DNA from: Bacteroidales bacterium
GTDB lineage: Bacteria; Bacteroidota; Bacteroidia; Bacteroidales; UBA932
Assembly: GCA_020026355.1 (NCBI GenBank)
Contig: JAHHQP010000020.1
Span: 1 to 38,721 of the forward strand
Length of the DNA stretch: 38,721 nt
Direction: 5' to 3'
The stretch's first letter is position 1. Every line of letters begins with the position of its first letter. Below the pieces are notes generated by a model, which was not told where the DNA came from, searched no databases, and saw only the letters and a program-made list of their open reading frames with translations. Shown in pieces: positions 1-8,212 of this stretch. Both the position numbers and the translations under genes were made by a program.

Positions 1-28
1 TGATGATCCGGGTAATCGATTCCTCCAT
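1..28 (-). CDS. Possible 5' end of a gene cut by the window edge
   Basis: On the minus strand an ATG at 28-26 opens a frame reading MEESITRII before the window ends. It lies 20 bases after the stop of the nucleoside kinase gene, a spacing that would fit a co-transcribed neighbour. No Shine-Dalgarno site is visible, which means little in this phylum. Nine codons are too few to identify a family, and the frame may be chance. Confidence 0.3.
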
Positions 29-48
29 GGTGCTGATCTGAACTGGAT

Positions 49-1713
49 TCAGAGACTGCTGCCTCCGATGAAGGTCCTGATAAGTGAGGTTGCCGGAATT
101 TCCTTGTCCGATACTGGAGTGAAATAGTTCAGGAACTTCAGCAGACGGTGAGCATCACTGTATTCCGGACAATTTTTCGGAATGGTCATCAGGATGCGTT
201 CTGCATGGGCTCTGAGTACAGCGAATTCGAGGATATAGGTCGAATTGAAGAGAACATCCGCATTTTCCTGGAAAGGATAGATCCATTTCACCTCCGCACG
301 GCGGACATTCGGCCAGTTCGAGATGGATTCACGGGCAGTGAAGGCTCCTTTGTTGAAGTCTCGGAGAATCCTCCGGAGCAAACGGTTGTCACTGGTCGGG
401 ATGCAATTGTGATCATCCAGAGATATGCTGGTGATGGTGTTGATGAATATCTTGTATTTCGCGGAGGCCGGTACTTTGTCCGTCAGACGCGGATTCAGGG
501 CATGGATACCTTCCACGAGCAGTACGGTCCCTTCATCCAGTTTCAATTTCTTTCCGTTCATTTCCCGGATTCCGGTCACGAAATTGTATTCTGGAACTTC
601 TACTTCCTGTCCGTCCAGCAGCTTCAGTATATCTTCCTGCAAGGCTTCATGGTCGACGGTTTCGAAGTTGTCGAAGTCATAAGAGCCGTCAGGCAGTTTC
701 GGAGTGTCCAGTCGGTTCACGAAATAGTCATCCGTGGAGAAGGAGACCGGATGAAGACCGCAGGCTTTCAGCTGGATGCTCAGACGCTTGCAGATCGTGG
801 ATTTTCCGCTGCTGCTCGGTCCGGTGATCAGGACGATCCTGACCGGATTCTTCAGGTGCACCCTGCGGTCGATCTCTTCGGCGATCTGCACGATCTTCTT
901 TTCCTGCAGGGCCTCGGCAACCTTGATGAGGTCCCCTGCTTCTCCTTGTGCGCAGGCAAGATTCACATCGCCGACATTTTCCAGGCCCATGATCTTGTTC
1001 CATTGCAGATTCTCCGAGAAGACCTCGAAGGTCTTCGGCTGCTCGGTGAAAGGTGCCAGCTGGTCAGGATGGTGGCGGTCAGGCACGCGCAGAAGCAGTC
1101 CGGACCGGTACATGGTCAGCTTCCAGACTTTCAGATAGCCGGTGCTGGAAAGCAGAACGTCGAAATAGTAGTCTGGGGTATCGTCCAGCGTATAATAGTT
1201 CACATAGACATCGTTGGAGGTCTGGAGCAATTTGACCTTGTCCTCATATCCGAGGCTCCTGAACAGCCCGATGGCTTCTTCCAGACGGACTTCCATGCGA
1301 CGGAAGGGGAGATTCAGCTCCACCAGTTCCTGCATCCTCTGCTGAATTCTCTCCAGGTCAGGCTGTGCGAATTCAGTCCCGTCGCCTTTGTCGATCGTGA
1401 TGAAGTAGCCTTTCGAGATCGGTCTCCGGATGGTGACCTTCGATTTCGGGAAGACATCTTCAGTCGCCTTGCAGAGCAGAAAGCACAGGGAGTTGCAGTA
1501 GACGCTTCTTCCGGTATAGCTCCTGTAGTCCAGGAATTCGACCTGGCGGCTGTTGAACGCGCGGTATTTCAGTCCCTGACTGACGTTGTTGACCTTAGCG
1601 GATAAAATAGGAAAAGGCTGCTCGAAATCGAATTCGGGCAGCATTTCCATCAGTGTGGTTCCCTCTGGGAATGTTTTGCTGGTTTGTGTATTTACGCAGA
1701 ATATCTTTACCAT
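49..1713 (-). CDS. Nucleoside kinase (uridine kinase/phosphoribulokinase-like) with N-terminal TGS-like region
   Basis: A 554-residue protein. The N-terminus resembles the TGS and second additional domains of threonyl-tRNA synthetase, followed by a P-loop kinase domain of the uridine kinase/phosphoribulokinase family. The Walker A motif GPSSSGKST is at about residues 297-305, followed by FSTDDYF, which fits the substrate-binding region of uridine kinases. The likely reaction is NTP-dependent phosphorylation of a nucleoside; the natural substrate is not evident from sequence. The length is usual for this fused type and much longer than plain Udk (about 210 residues). It follows the acyl-CoA synthetases by 40 bases on the same strand. 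A TATATTCG box at 1745-1738 could give it a weak promoter of its own. The start MVKIFCVN is the first ATG and fits the TGS beginning. Confidence 0.85.
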   Translation of the reverse strand: MVKIFCVNTQTSKTFPEGTTLMEMLPEFDFEQPFPILSAKVNNVSQGLKYRAFNSRQVEFLDYRSYTGRSVYCNSLCFLLCKATEDVFPKSKVTIRRPISKGYFITIDKGDGTEFAQPDLERIQQRMQELVELNLPFRRMEVRLEEAIGLFRSLGYEDKVKLLQTSNDVYVNYYTLDDTPDYYFDVLLSSTGYLKVWKLTMYRSGLLLRVPDRHHPDQLAPFTEQPKTFEVFSENLQWNKIMGLENVGDVNLACAQGEAGDLIKVAEALQEKKIVQIAEEIDRRVHLKNPVRIVLITGPSSSGKSTICKRLSIQLKACGLHPVSFSTDDYFVNRLDTPKLPDGSYDFDNFETVDHEALQEDILKLLDGQEVEVPEYNFVTGIREMNGKKLKLDEGTVLLVEGIHALNPRLTDKVPASAKYKIFINTITSISLDDHNCIPTSDNRLLRRILRDFNKGAFTARESISNWPNVRRAEVKWIYPFQENADVLFNSTYILEFAVLRAHAERILMTIPKNCPEYSDAHRLLKFLNYFTPVSDKEIPATSLIRTFIGGSSL

Positions 1714-1753
1714 AAGTTACGGATCTGGAATATTCTACGAATATAGCAAAATT

Positions 1754-3415
1754 TTAGTTCCTTTGGTACAAATATCTTTTGATCGATTTCTTCGGCGTTC
1801 TTTCGAAGTCTTCCGGCATGATCTCTATCTTGCTGATCTTCGCGTAATTAGGAAGCTCCTTATTGACGACGATCAGTTCATCCTCCAGGATCTTTTTCAA
1901 GGATTCCTGGTCCTTGCCGTCCTTTATGGCTGCGGCGAAGTCCGGATAGATCAGGGCAGTGAGACGTCCTTGGTCCTCGATGACGAGGGATTCGATCACA
2001 TATTCCATGGAATTGATCTCATTCTCCAGTTCCTCCGGATAGATGTTCTGGCCGGACGGACCGAGAATCATGCATTTCGAGCGTCCTCTGAGGTAGAGGT
2101 AGTTGTCCTTGTCAAGGACACCCATGTCACCGGTGCGGAACCAGCCGTCTTCCGTGAAGGCTTTCTTCGTGGCTTCTTCATTCTTGTAATAGCCGAGGAA
2201 GACATTCATGCCGCGGACCAGCACTTCTCCCGGTATGTGCTCGGGATCATCGGAAAGGATCTTCACCTCCATGCGGTTCACAACCTTACCGCAGGAATTC
2301 GGACGGGTCGTTTTCCAGCCGTCATAGGTGATGATCGGCGCGCATTCCGTCATTCCGTACCCGATGGTGATCGGGAAAGAAATCTTGCGCATGAACTGTT
2401 CCACTTCCTTGTTGAAGGCGGCACCGCCGGCGATCACTTCCTCGAAATTACCGCCGAAAGCATTGGTCAGTTCGGTACGGATCTTCTTCATGATCATCTG
2501 GCTCAAGATCGGAAGCCTCAGCATGAACCTGATACCTTCTTTCTCGATGATCGGTTTCAGCTTGTTGCGGTACACTTTCTCGATGATCAGCGGAACGGCG
2601 ATCACGACATTCGGACGAATCTCAGCCAACGCGTTCATGATGATCTTCGGACTCGGTGTACGGTTCAGAAAATGGATGTGGGCACCGATGGTCATCTCGA
2701 AAAGCACTTCGAACATCATGCCGTACATATGGGCCATCGGCAGCATGGAAACGACATTGGACTGGTTGTCCAGCTGCGGCATCGCTTCGCTGGCAAAGGC
2801 AATGTTGGAGTAGATGGCCCGGTAAGGGACCATGACACCTTTGGAGAAACCGGAAGTTCCGGAAGTATAGTTGATCATGGCCAGCTCGTCCGGCTGGTCC
2901 TCATGGAAATCCAGGCAGTCCGGTGTGAAGGATTCCGGATATTTCTTTCCGAAAAGCTCGTTCAGGTGACCTACGGTTGCCTTGATCTTGTCATCTGCCC
3001 ACGTGAGCAGCGTCATGTTGTTCAGTCTGATGATCGCTTTCAATCCCGGCATCTCTGTCTCGCAGAGTCCTTCCCAGACATCTTCTCCGACAAAGAGAAT
3101 CTTGGCTTCAGAATGGTTGACCAGATGGTGGATATTGGAGGGTTTGAATTCATGCAGAATCGCTACAGGAACAGCGCCATAGGTAAGTGCAGATAAGAAT
3201 GCGACCGCCCAGTTTGCCTGATTACGCGAGCAGATGGCAACTTTGTCACCCTGCTTGAGGCCGCAATGCGCATACATGATGTGGATCTTTGCGATCCTCA
3301 AGGCTACTTCCCGGTAATGGAGGGTCACACCTTTATAATTGGTCAATGCAGGTCGGTCCCAGTTCTTGATGAAACTTTCCTGATAAATCTTATTGACCGA
3401 TTTGAATTCTGACAT
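1754..3415 (-). CDS. AMP-forming acyl-CoA synthetase (long-chain fatty acid-CoA ligase type), paralogue 1
   Basis: A 553-residue adenylate-forming enzyme that would activate a carboxylic acid, probably a fatty acid, through an acyl-AMP to the CoA thioester. Motifs run in order: the phosphate loop YTSGTSGFSKG (about 183-193), YGMTE (353-357), GWFRTGD (424-430), RGRSKCMI (443-450), and the C-terminal lysine region TPKKSIKR (540-547). The core is complete, with no frameshift. The gene starts 12 bases after the stop of a paralogue that shares the unusual LPMAHMYGMMFE segment, so the pair probably arose by tandem duplication and is co-transcribed. Acyl-ACP synthetase activity is an alternative, since chain length and acceptor cannot be read from the motifs. 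Confidence 0.88.
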   Translation of the reverse strand: MSEFKSVNKIYQESFIKNWDRPALTNYKGVTLHYREVALRIAKIHIMYAHCGLKQGDKVAICSRNQANWAVAFLSALTYGAVPVAILHEFKPSNIHHLVNHSEAKILFVGEDVWEGLCETEMPGLKAIIRLNNMTLLTWADDKIKATVGHLNELFGKKYPESFTPDCLDFHEDQPDELAMINYTSGTSGFSKGVMVPYRAIYSNIAFASEAMPQLDNQSNVVSMLPMAHMYGMMFEVLFEMTIGAHIHFLNRTPSPKIIMNALAEIRPNVVIAVPLIIEKVYRNKLKPIIEKEGIRFMLRLPILSQMIMKKIRTELTNAFGGNFEEVIAGGAAFNKEVEQFMRKISFPITIGYGMTECAPIITYDGWKTTRPNSCGKVVNRMEVKILSDDPEHIPGEVLVRGMNVFLGYYKNEEATKKAFTEDGWFRTGDMGVLDKDNYLYLRGRSKCMILGPSGQNIYPEELENEINSMEYVIESLVIEDQGRLTALIYPDFAAAIKDGKDQESLKKILEDELIVVNKELPNYAKISKIEIMPEDFERTPKKSIKRYLYQRN

Positions 3416-3427
3416 AAATGTTCGGAT

Positions 3428-5071
3428 TTAGTTGTACATGAATCGTTTTATACTCATTTTCGGAGTCTTCTCAAATGGTTTGTCCACTACTTCGATCTTA
3501 GCGATTTTACTGTAAGAAGGCATGCTGGAGTTCACTGTATTGCGGATTTCCTCCAATTTTATCTTAAGCTTATCCTCGTTGATACCGTCTGCGGCGAGCA
3601 AATCTTTGTCAAGATACAAAAGTGCTGTGATTTTTCCAACTCTATCGACGACTACGGATTCGATGACGTAGTCCTGATTGTTGCATACCGCTTCGATTTC
3701 TTCCGGGTAGATGTTCTGTCCGTTGGAAGAAAGAATCATGTTCTTGCTTCTTCCCTTGATGAAGATGTTGCCGTCCTTGTCAATGAGTCCGAGGTCACCG
3801 GTATTCATCCAGCCGTCAGCAGTGAAAGCTGCCTCAGTCGCTTCCTGGTTCTTGTAGTAGCCGCTCATGATGTTCAGTCCTTTGGCTTGGATTTCACCGA
3901 CCTTGTGCTGCGGGTCTTCAGAGTCGATGCGGACCTGTATGGTATTGATGGCCCGGCCACAGGATCCCGTAGCATAGCTGGTCCAATGGGAATAGGCCAT
4001 GAGCGGAGCGGCCTCTGTCATGCCGTAACCTACCGTATAAGGGAGACGGAAACGCTTGAACCATTTCTCGACATCCGGATTCAGTGCGGCACCTCCCATG
4101 ATGATCATCTGTACTTTTCCGCCGAAGGCGTTCAGGAGGGTTTTTCTGATCTTGCTGAAAATCAGATTGCTGATGCCAGGTATGCGGGTCAGCACCTTCA
4201 TCACAGGCTTGCTGAGCACCGGTCTTATCTTCGTCTTGAAGATCTTCTCCATTACAAGCGGTACGGTGATGACCAGATATGGCTTGACATGAGCCATTGC
4301 GGACAGGAGAAGGGAAGGGGTCGGCGTCTTGCCCAGATAGTAGACGCTGACACCGCTGCAGACCGGATAGATCAGCTCGAACATCATACCGTACATATGA
4401 GCCATCGGCAGCATGGATACGATCTTGTCGTTGCAGCCGCACGGAATATTTCGTTGAGCGAAGTCGACGTTGGCGGTCACGCATTCGTAGCGGATCATCA
4501 CGCCTTTCGGAGTGCTGGTCGTGCCGGATGTATAGTTGATGATGGCCAGATCGCCTGCATTGTCTGTCGGATAATGGACGTCAGCGGCTGTGAATCCATC
4601 CGGGTGAAGCTGCTTGAAAGTGCTTTCGACCTCGTCGAAGGCTTTCTGGATCTCCGGTGTTCTCGCATAGAGCAGTCCGAAGTTGGAAGATGAGATGACG
4701 GCTTGTACCTGCGGCATCTTCTCGATGTCCAGATTCTTCCAGATTTCAGTATCCGTGAACAGAATCTTGCTTTCGGAATGATCGACCAGCGAATTGATGC
4801 TGTCCGGATGAAAGTCGACAAGGATAGGTACCGTCACGGTCTCGTAAGTGTTGGAGGCGAAGAAGGCCATACCCCAACGGGCGGTGTTCTTTGCACAGAG
4901 AGCAACTTTGTCGCCTTTCTTCAGACCTGTCGTCTTGAAGAAGATGTGGAATTTCTCGATATGTTCTGCCAAGTCAGCGAAAGTGAAGCTGTCACCTTTA
5001 TAATCGCAGAGGGCTGGATGATTCCAGTACAAGTTCATGGAGTCTTCTAGACTCTGGAGATAATGTTTCAT
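3428..5071 (-). CDS. AMP-forming acyl-CoA synthetase (long-chain fatty acid-CoA ligase type), paralogue 2
   Basis: A 547-residue adenylate-forming ligase with YTSGTTSTPKG, YGMTEAAP, GWMNTGD, GRSKNMI and a terminal TPKMSIKRF lysine motif. The frame is open back to 5146, but I place the start at the ATG at 5071 (MKHYLQSLED). This aligns with the start of the downstream paralogue, and the extra 25 codons run through a TACTTTTG promoter-like box at 5107-5100. It is the first gene of a probable operon: acyl-CoA synthetase 2, acyl-CoA synthetase 1, nucleoside kinase. It differs enough from its neighbour (for example TTSTPKG versus TSGFSKG in the phosphate loop) that the two may prefer different acids. 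Confidence 0.87.
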   Translation of the reverse strand: MKHYLQSLEDSMNLYWNHPALCDYKGDSFTFADLAEHIEKFHIFFKTTGLKKGDKVALCAKNTARWGMAFFASNTYETVTVPILVDFHPDSINSLVDHSESKILFTDTEIWKNLDIEKMPQVQAVISSSNFGLLYARTPEIQKAFDEVESTFKQLHPDGFTAADVHYPTDNAGDLAIINYTSGTTSTPKGVMIRYECVTANVDFAQRNIPCGCNDKIVSMLPMAHMYGMMFELIYPVCSGVSVYYLGKTPTPSLLLSAMAHVKPYLVITVPLVMEKIFKTKIRPVLSKPVMKVLTRIPGISNLIFSKIRKTLLNAFGGKVQMIIMGGAALNPDVEKWFKRFRLPYTVGYGMTEAAPLMAYSHWTSYATGSCGRAINTIQVRIDSEDPQHKVGEIQAKGLNIMSGYYKNQEATEAAFTADGWMNTGDLGLIDKDGNIFIKGRSKNMILSSNGQNIYPEEIEAVCNNQDYVIESVVVDRVGKITALLYLDKDLLAADGINEDKLKIKLEEIRNTVNSSMPSYSKIAKIEVVDKPFEKTPKMSIKRFMYN

Positions 5072-5099
5072 GTCTTTATGTCTAAAAAAATTCTGGCTG

Positions 5100-5107
5100 C
5101 AAAAGTA
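5100..5107 (-). promoter_or_regulatory. Candidate -7 box for the acyl-CoA synthetase operon
   Basis: TACTTTTG on the minus strand fits the Bacteroidota -7 consensus TAnnTTTG and lies 28 bases before the chosen ATG at 5071. No clear TTTG stands 19-21 bases upstream, so the -33 element is weak or absent. The box argues against the longer start at 5146. Confidence 0.4.
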
Positions 5108-5167
5108 GGACATGTCACTCGTTTCACCGCCTTTTAGAACGCTCATGTGGTCATTTCCGCATCATTT

Positions 5168-5196
5168 GTGGTGAAATGTGCGGTATGAGTGGTGAA
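5168..5196. repeat. Direct repeat GTGGTGAA, two copies 21 bases apart
   Basis: GTGGTGAA occurs at 5168-5175 and 5189-5196, start to start 21 bases, about two helical turns. The pair sits in the 208-base gap between the MATE stop and the acyl-CoA synthetase start, upstream of the candidate -7 box. It could be a two-site operator, but eight-base repeats can arise by chance. The gap otherwise holds only a short CCGC/GCGG hairpin and no convincing terminator. Confidence 0.25.
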
Positions 5197-5279
5197 TTCA
5201 TCGGTTCATTGCCTTCGGACTATGCCGCTATCCATGCGGTCCATCGTGTGAATCGCGCCTGCCGTGTCCGTGAAGAGCG

Positions 5280-6686
5280 TCAGTCCTGAGCGGAACGGCT
5301 ACCGGGCGAAGGTGTTTTCAGAATCTTCGGGAACATGATCAGGAAGATGACCGTGCAGCAGACCGCAGCGATGCCGTCTGAAATGGCTTCTGCCGCAAAG
5401 ATTCCCTTCACTCCTTCAATCTCCGTATAGCGCTCGAACAGTCCAGGGAGAATCAAGGCCAATGGTATCAGGAGGAAGACTTTCCTCAGCAGGGCAATGA
5501 AGATGGAGATTTTCGCCTGGTTCAATGAAACAAAAATGTTCTGACAGGCTCTCTGCAGACCGAAAATGGTCATTCCTGCCAGGAAAAGCGGCATGGAGCG
5601 CTCTGTAACGGCTATCAGCGCCTGATCTTGGGTAAAGGCGCCAGCCACTGTTTCCGGGAAAATCATCATGAGGACGGTAATCACCAGATTAAATGAGAAC
5701 ATGAATGTTATACTGATTGAAGCACAAGATTTTACGCGCTGAATGTTCTTGTGGCCGTAATTATAGCTGATGATCGGGATGAAACCTTGCGCGAAGCCGT
5801 TCAGCGGTGCGCTGATCAGCTGCATGGCACTCTGCATGATCGCCAGAGCGCTGACATAGATCACGCCGTAGGTGCTGAGGCTGCTGTTCAGGACGAAGCC
5901 GATGAGACTTTCCGTACTGGCCATGATGAAAGGGGAGAGGCCGAGACTGAGGGTCGCCGTCAGGATCTTCTTCTCGAGTTTCATATACCTTCTTTCCAGT
6001 TTCAGGCTGGCTTTGCCGGACATCAGGAAATGTATGATCCAGGCAGCGCTGGCGGCCTGCGAAAGCACCGTCGCGATAGCGGCACCTCTCACGCCGAGTC
6101 CGAACACGAAGATGAAGATCGGATCCAGGACAATGTTCAGTGCGGCACCGATCACGACAGCCGTCATCGCGATGCCCGGTCGTCCCTGCACGTTGATGAA
6201 GGAATTGAGGCCGGTCGCGATCTGTACGAAGAAGGTTCCGATAAGATAGATTTCCAGGTACTCTCTGGCGATCGGAAGGGTTTCCTGATCCGCTCCGGAG
6301 AAAAGAAGGATCGGATCCATGAACAGATAGGTCAGGGCTGTGGTCAGCACCGTGAAGAGGATCAGGAGGCTGAAGCCGTTTCCCAGCATCTTTCCGGCCT
6401 GTTCGCGGTTTCCTTGTCCTAAGGCGATCGCCGCCAGCGGGGAGGCTCCTCCGCCGACGATCATCGCGAAGGCCGAGATCAGGATGATGACGGAAGTGGT
6501 GATGCCGACTCCAGCGAGAGCGGCCGTTCCGGTTCCTTCGATGTGTCCGATATAGACACGGTCCACGATGTTGTACAGCAGATTGACGATCTGGGCGACG
6601 ACCGAAGGCAGGGCCATCTTGAAGATCAAGGGCAGCATGGGCTCTGTGCCGAGTTTTTCTTCGTATCTCTTATCGCTCATTGTCAA
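5280..6686 (-). CDS. MATE-family multidrug/Na+ (or H+) antiporter
   Basis: A 468-residue inner-membrane protein with about twelve hydrophobic segments in two halves. The N-terminal region (LPLIFKMALPSVVAQIVNLL, then NIVDRVYIGHIEG) is the classic MatE opening, in which a helix is followed by VDRVYIG. It would export cationic drugs or metabolites in exchange for Na+ or H+. The reading frame overlaps the end of rfbD by 17 bases, or 11 if the second ATG at 6680 (MSDKRYEE) is used. It is therefore the last gene of an rfbC-rfbD-MATE unit. A lipid-linked sugar flippase of the related MOP superfamily is a less likely reading, since the N-terminus is MATE-like. Confidence 0.9.
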   Translation of the reverse strand: MTMSDKRYEEKLGTEPMLPLIFKMALPSVVAQIVNLLYNIVDRVYIGHIEGTGTAALAGVGITTSVIILISAFAMIVGGGASPLAAIALGQGNREQAGKMLGNGFSLLILFTVLTTALTYLFMDPILLFSGADQETLPIAREYLEIYLIGTFFVQIATGLNSFINVQGRPGIAMTAVVIGAALNIVLDPIFIFVFGLGVRGAAIATVLSQAASAAWIIHFLMSGKASLKLERRYMKLEKKILTATLSLGLSPFIMASTESLIGFVLNSSLSTYGVIYVSALAIMQSAMQLISAPLNGFAQGFIPIISYNYGHKNIQRVKSCASISITFMFSFNLVITVLMMIFPETVAGAFTQDQALIAVTERSMPLFLAGMTIFGLQRACQNIFVSLNQAKISIFIALLRKVFLLIPLALILPGLFERYTEIEGVKGIFAAEAISDGIAAVCCTVIFLIMFPKILKTPSPGSRSAQD

Positions 6687-7569
6687 TGAATTCTTTCAAG
6701 GCAGATTTCCAGTCCCGGAGTTCGATGCCGAAGGTCGTTCTTACCTTCGTCTTGTCCAGCAGGGAGCAGGCGGGCCGTGCGGCCGGCGTCGGATAGTCTG
6801 CGGTCGTGCAGGGATGGATGCAGCAACGGTCGTGACCGGCCAGCGTCGCGATTTCTTCTGCGAAGCGGTACCAGGTGCAGCAGCCCTCATTGGTATAATG
6901 GTAGATGCCGGTCCGGGTCAACGGACCTTCGGTCACGGCTGGACTTTCTTCCACGATCCTGATCAGGAAGGCCGCCAGGTCCATCGCGTTGGTCGGTGTC
7001 CCGTACTGGTCATCGACTACTTTCAATGCTTCTTTTTCAGCGGTCAGGCGCAGCATCGTCTTCACGAAATTCTTTCCGTAGGGGCTGTAGAGCCAGGCGG
7101 TGCGGAAGATGAGATACCGGCAGCCGCTGTTCGTGACGGCTTCTTCTCCGGCCAGTTTCGTCCTGCCATAGACGGTGGATGGATCTGTACGATCGGTTTC
7201 CTTGTAGGCTTGCGGGGCTTCAGGGGCAGACAGACGCCCTTCTCCGGAGAAGACATAGTCTGTGGAGATATGGATCAGTACGGCTCCGTGTGCGGCGGCG
7301 GACTGGGCCAGGTATTGCGGCGCATCCGCATTGAGCCGACGGGCGGCGTCCGGATCGGACTCTGCCTGATCGACCGCCGTATAGGCGGCACAGTTGATGA
7401 TGACATCTACGGCCTCATCGGCAATAGTCTTCTCTACAGCCTCCGGATCGGTGATGTCCAGTTCCTGATGGCCGGCAAACAGCCATTCATGCCGGGGCTG
7501 CTCCTTGGACAGGAAATGCTCTAGCGACTGGCCTAATTGGCCCTTAGCGCCCGTGATGAGGATTCTCAT
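6670..7569 (-). CDS. rfbD: dTDP-4-dehydrorhamnose reductase
   Basis: A 299-residue short-chain dehydrogenase of the RmlD type, catalysing the last step of dTDP-L-rhamnose synthesis: NAD(P)H reduction of dTDP-4-keto-L-rhamnose. The Rossmann glycine motif GAKGQLG is at residues 7-13, STDYVF at about 102-107, and the catalytic YGRTK (Y134, K138) follows. Length is typical. Its start overlaps the rfbC stop by four bases (ATGA), so the two are probably translationally coupled. rfbA and rfbB, the first two enzymes of the pathway, are not in this window. Confidence 0.95.
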   Translation of the reverse strand: MRILITGAKGQLGQSLEHFLSKEQPRHEWLFAGHQELDITDPEAVEKTIADEAVDVIINCAAYTAVDQAESDPDAARRLNADAPQYLAQSAAAHGAVLIHISTDYVFSGEGRLSAPEAPQAYKETDRTDPSTVYGRTKLAGEEAVTNSGCRYLIFRTAWLYSPYGKNFVKTMLRLTAEKEALKVVDDQYGTPTNAMDLAAFLIRIVEESPAVTEGPLTRTGIYHYTNEGCCTWYRFAEEIATLAGHDRCCIHPCTTADYPTPAARPACSLLDKTKVRTTFGIELRDWKSALKEFIDNER

Positions 7570-8144
7570 AATTCCGGATAGAAGTTATCATTGACCTGAA
7601 AATCTACAGGAGCATCGGCCAGACAAGGGTAGAGCTGGTCCTTCGCGCTGAGAATGGCCTTCTCGACCGGTACTTTCCAGTCGATGCCGAGCTGTTCATC
7701 CTTGAGCTGGATGCCCGCTTCTGACTGAGGAGCATAGAACTGATCACATTTGTATTGGGTGACAGCCTTTTCGCTCAGGACCGAGAAGCCGTGTGCAAAA
7801 CCTTTGGGGATGAAGAGCTGGCGATGGTTTTCACCGCTCAGGATCACGGAAACATGTCGGCCCCAGGTCGGAGAGCCTTTGCGGACATCGACGACGACAT
7901 CGAGGATTTCTCCTTCGACGCAACGGATCAGCTTGCTCTGCGTGTAGGGCATGCGCTGGTAATGGAGACCTCGGATGACTCCGTAGGTGGAAGCGCTCTG
8001 GTTGTCCTGTACGAAACGGATGGGCATGACTTTCTCGTCGAATTCCCTTTGGGAAAAGGACTCGTAGAAATACCCTCTTTCGTCTTTGAAGATGCGTGGC
8101 TCCAGGATGAGCACACCTTCTATTGCTGTTTCAATGATATTCAT
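7566..8144 (-). CDS. rfbC: dTDP-4-dehydrorhamnose 3,5-epimerase
   Basis: A 192-residue cupin-fold epimerase that converts dTDP-4-keto-6-deoxyglucose to dTDP-4-keto-L-rhamnose, the substrate of the next gene product. Recognisable features are ERGYFYESF (about 22-30), the catalytic histidine in RGLHYQ (H61), GEILDVVVDVRKGSPTWG (78-95) and FIPKGFAHGFSVL (111-123), followed by the active-site tyrosine region near 131-137. The MNIIET start matches the family. It heads the rfbC-rfbD-MATE unit and is divergent from the thioesterase gene 68 bases away. Confidence 0.95.
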   Translation of the reverse strand: MNIIETAIEGVLILEPRIFKDERGYFYESFSQREFDEKVMPIRFVQDNQSASTYGVIRGLHYQRMPYTQSKLIRCVEGEILDVVVDVRKGSPTWGRHVSVILSGENHRQLFIPKGFAHGFSVLSEKAVTQYKCDQFYAPQSEAGIQLKDEQLGIDWKVPVEKAILSAKDQLYPCLADAPVDFQVNDNFYPEL

Positions 8145-8149
8145 AGGTA

Positions 8150-8157
8150 CAAATATA
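8150..8157 (-). promoter_or_regulatory. Candidate -7 box close to rfbC
   Basis: TATATTTG on the minus strand fits TAnnTTTG but ends only five bases before the rfbC ATG. If used, the transcript would have almost no leader. No TTTG is visible 19-21 bases upstream, so the match may be fortuitous. Confidence 0.25.
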
Positions 8158-8179
8158 GATAAAATTGCATGCTTTTTGC

Positions 8180-8187
8180 TATTTTTG
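8180..8187 (+). promoter_or_regulatory. Candidate -7 box for the thioesterase gene
   Basis: TATTTTTG fits TAnnTTTG and lies 25 bases before the ATG at 8213. The -33 element is not clear. It shares a 68-base divergent intergenic region with rfbC. Confidence 0.35.
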
Positions 8188-8212
8188 TCTTCGTTAAAAC
8201 TTAAATCTGAAC

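Noticed and set aside
148..1605. A 485-codon plus-strand frame opposite the nucleoside kinase
   Set aside because: The minus strand carries the P-loop kinase; the plus translation shows no domain and mirrors codon bias.
1586..3196. A 536-codon plus-strand frame opposite the first acyl-CoA synthetase
   Set aside because: It is the shadow of a gene with full catalytic motifs on the other strand; its translation is His/Asp/Arg-rich and matches no family.
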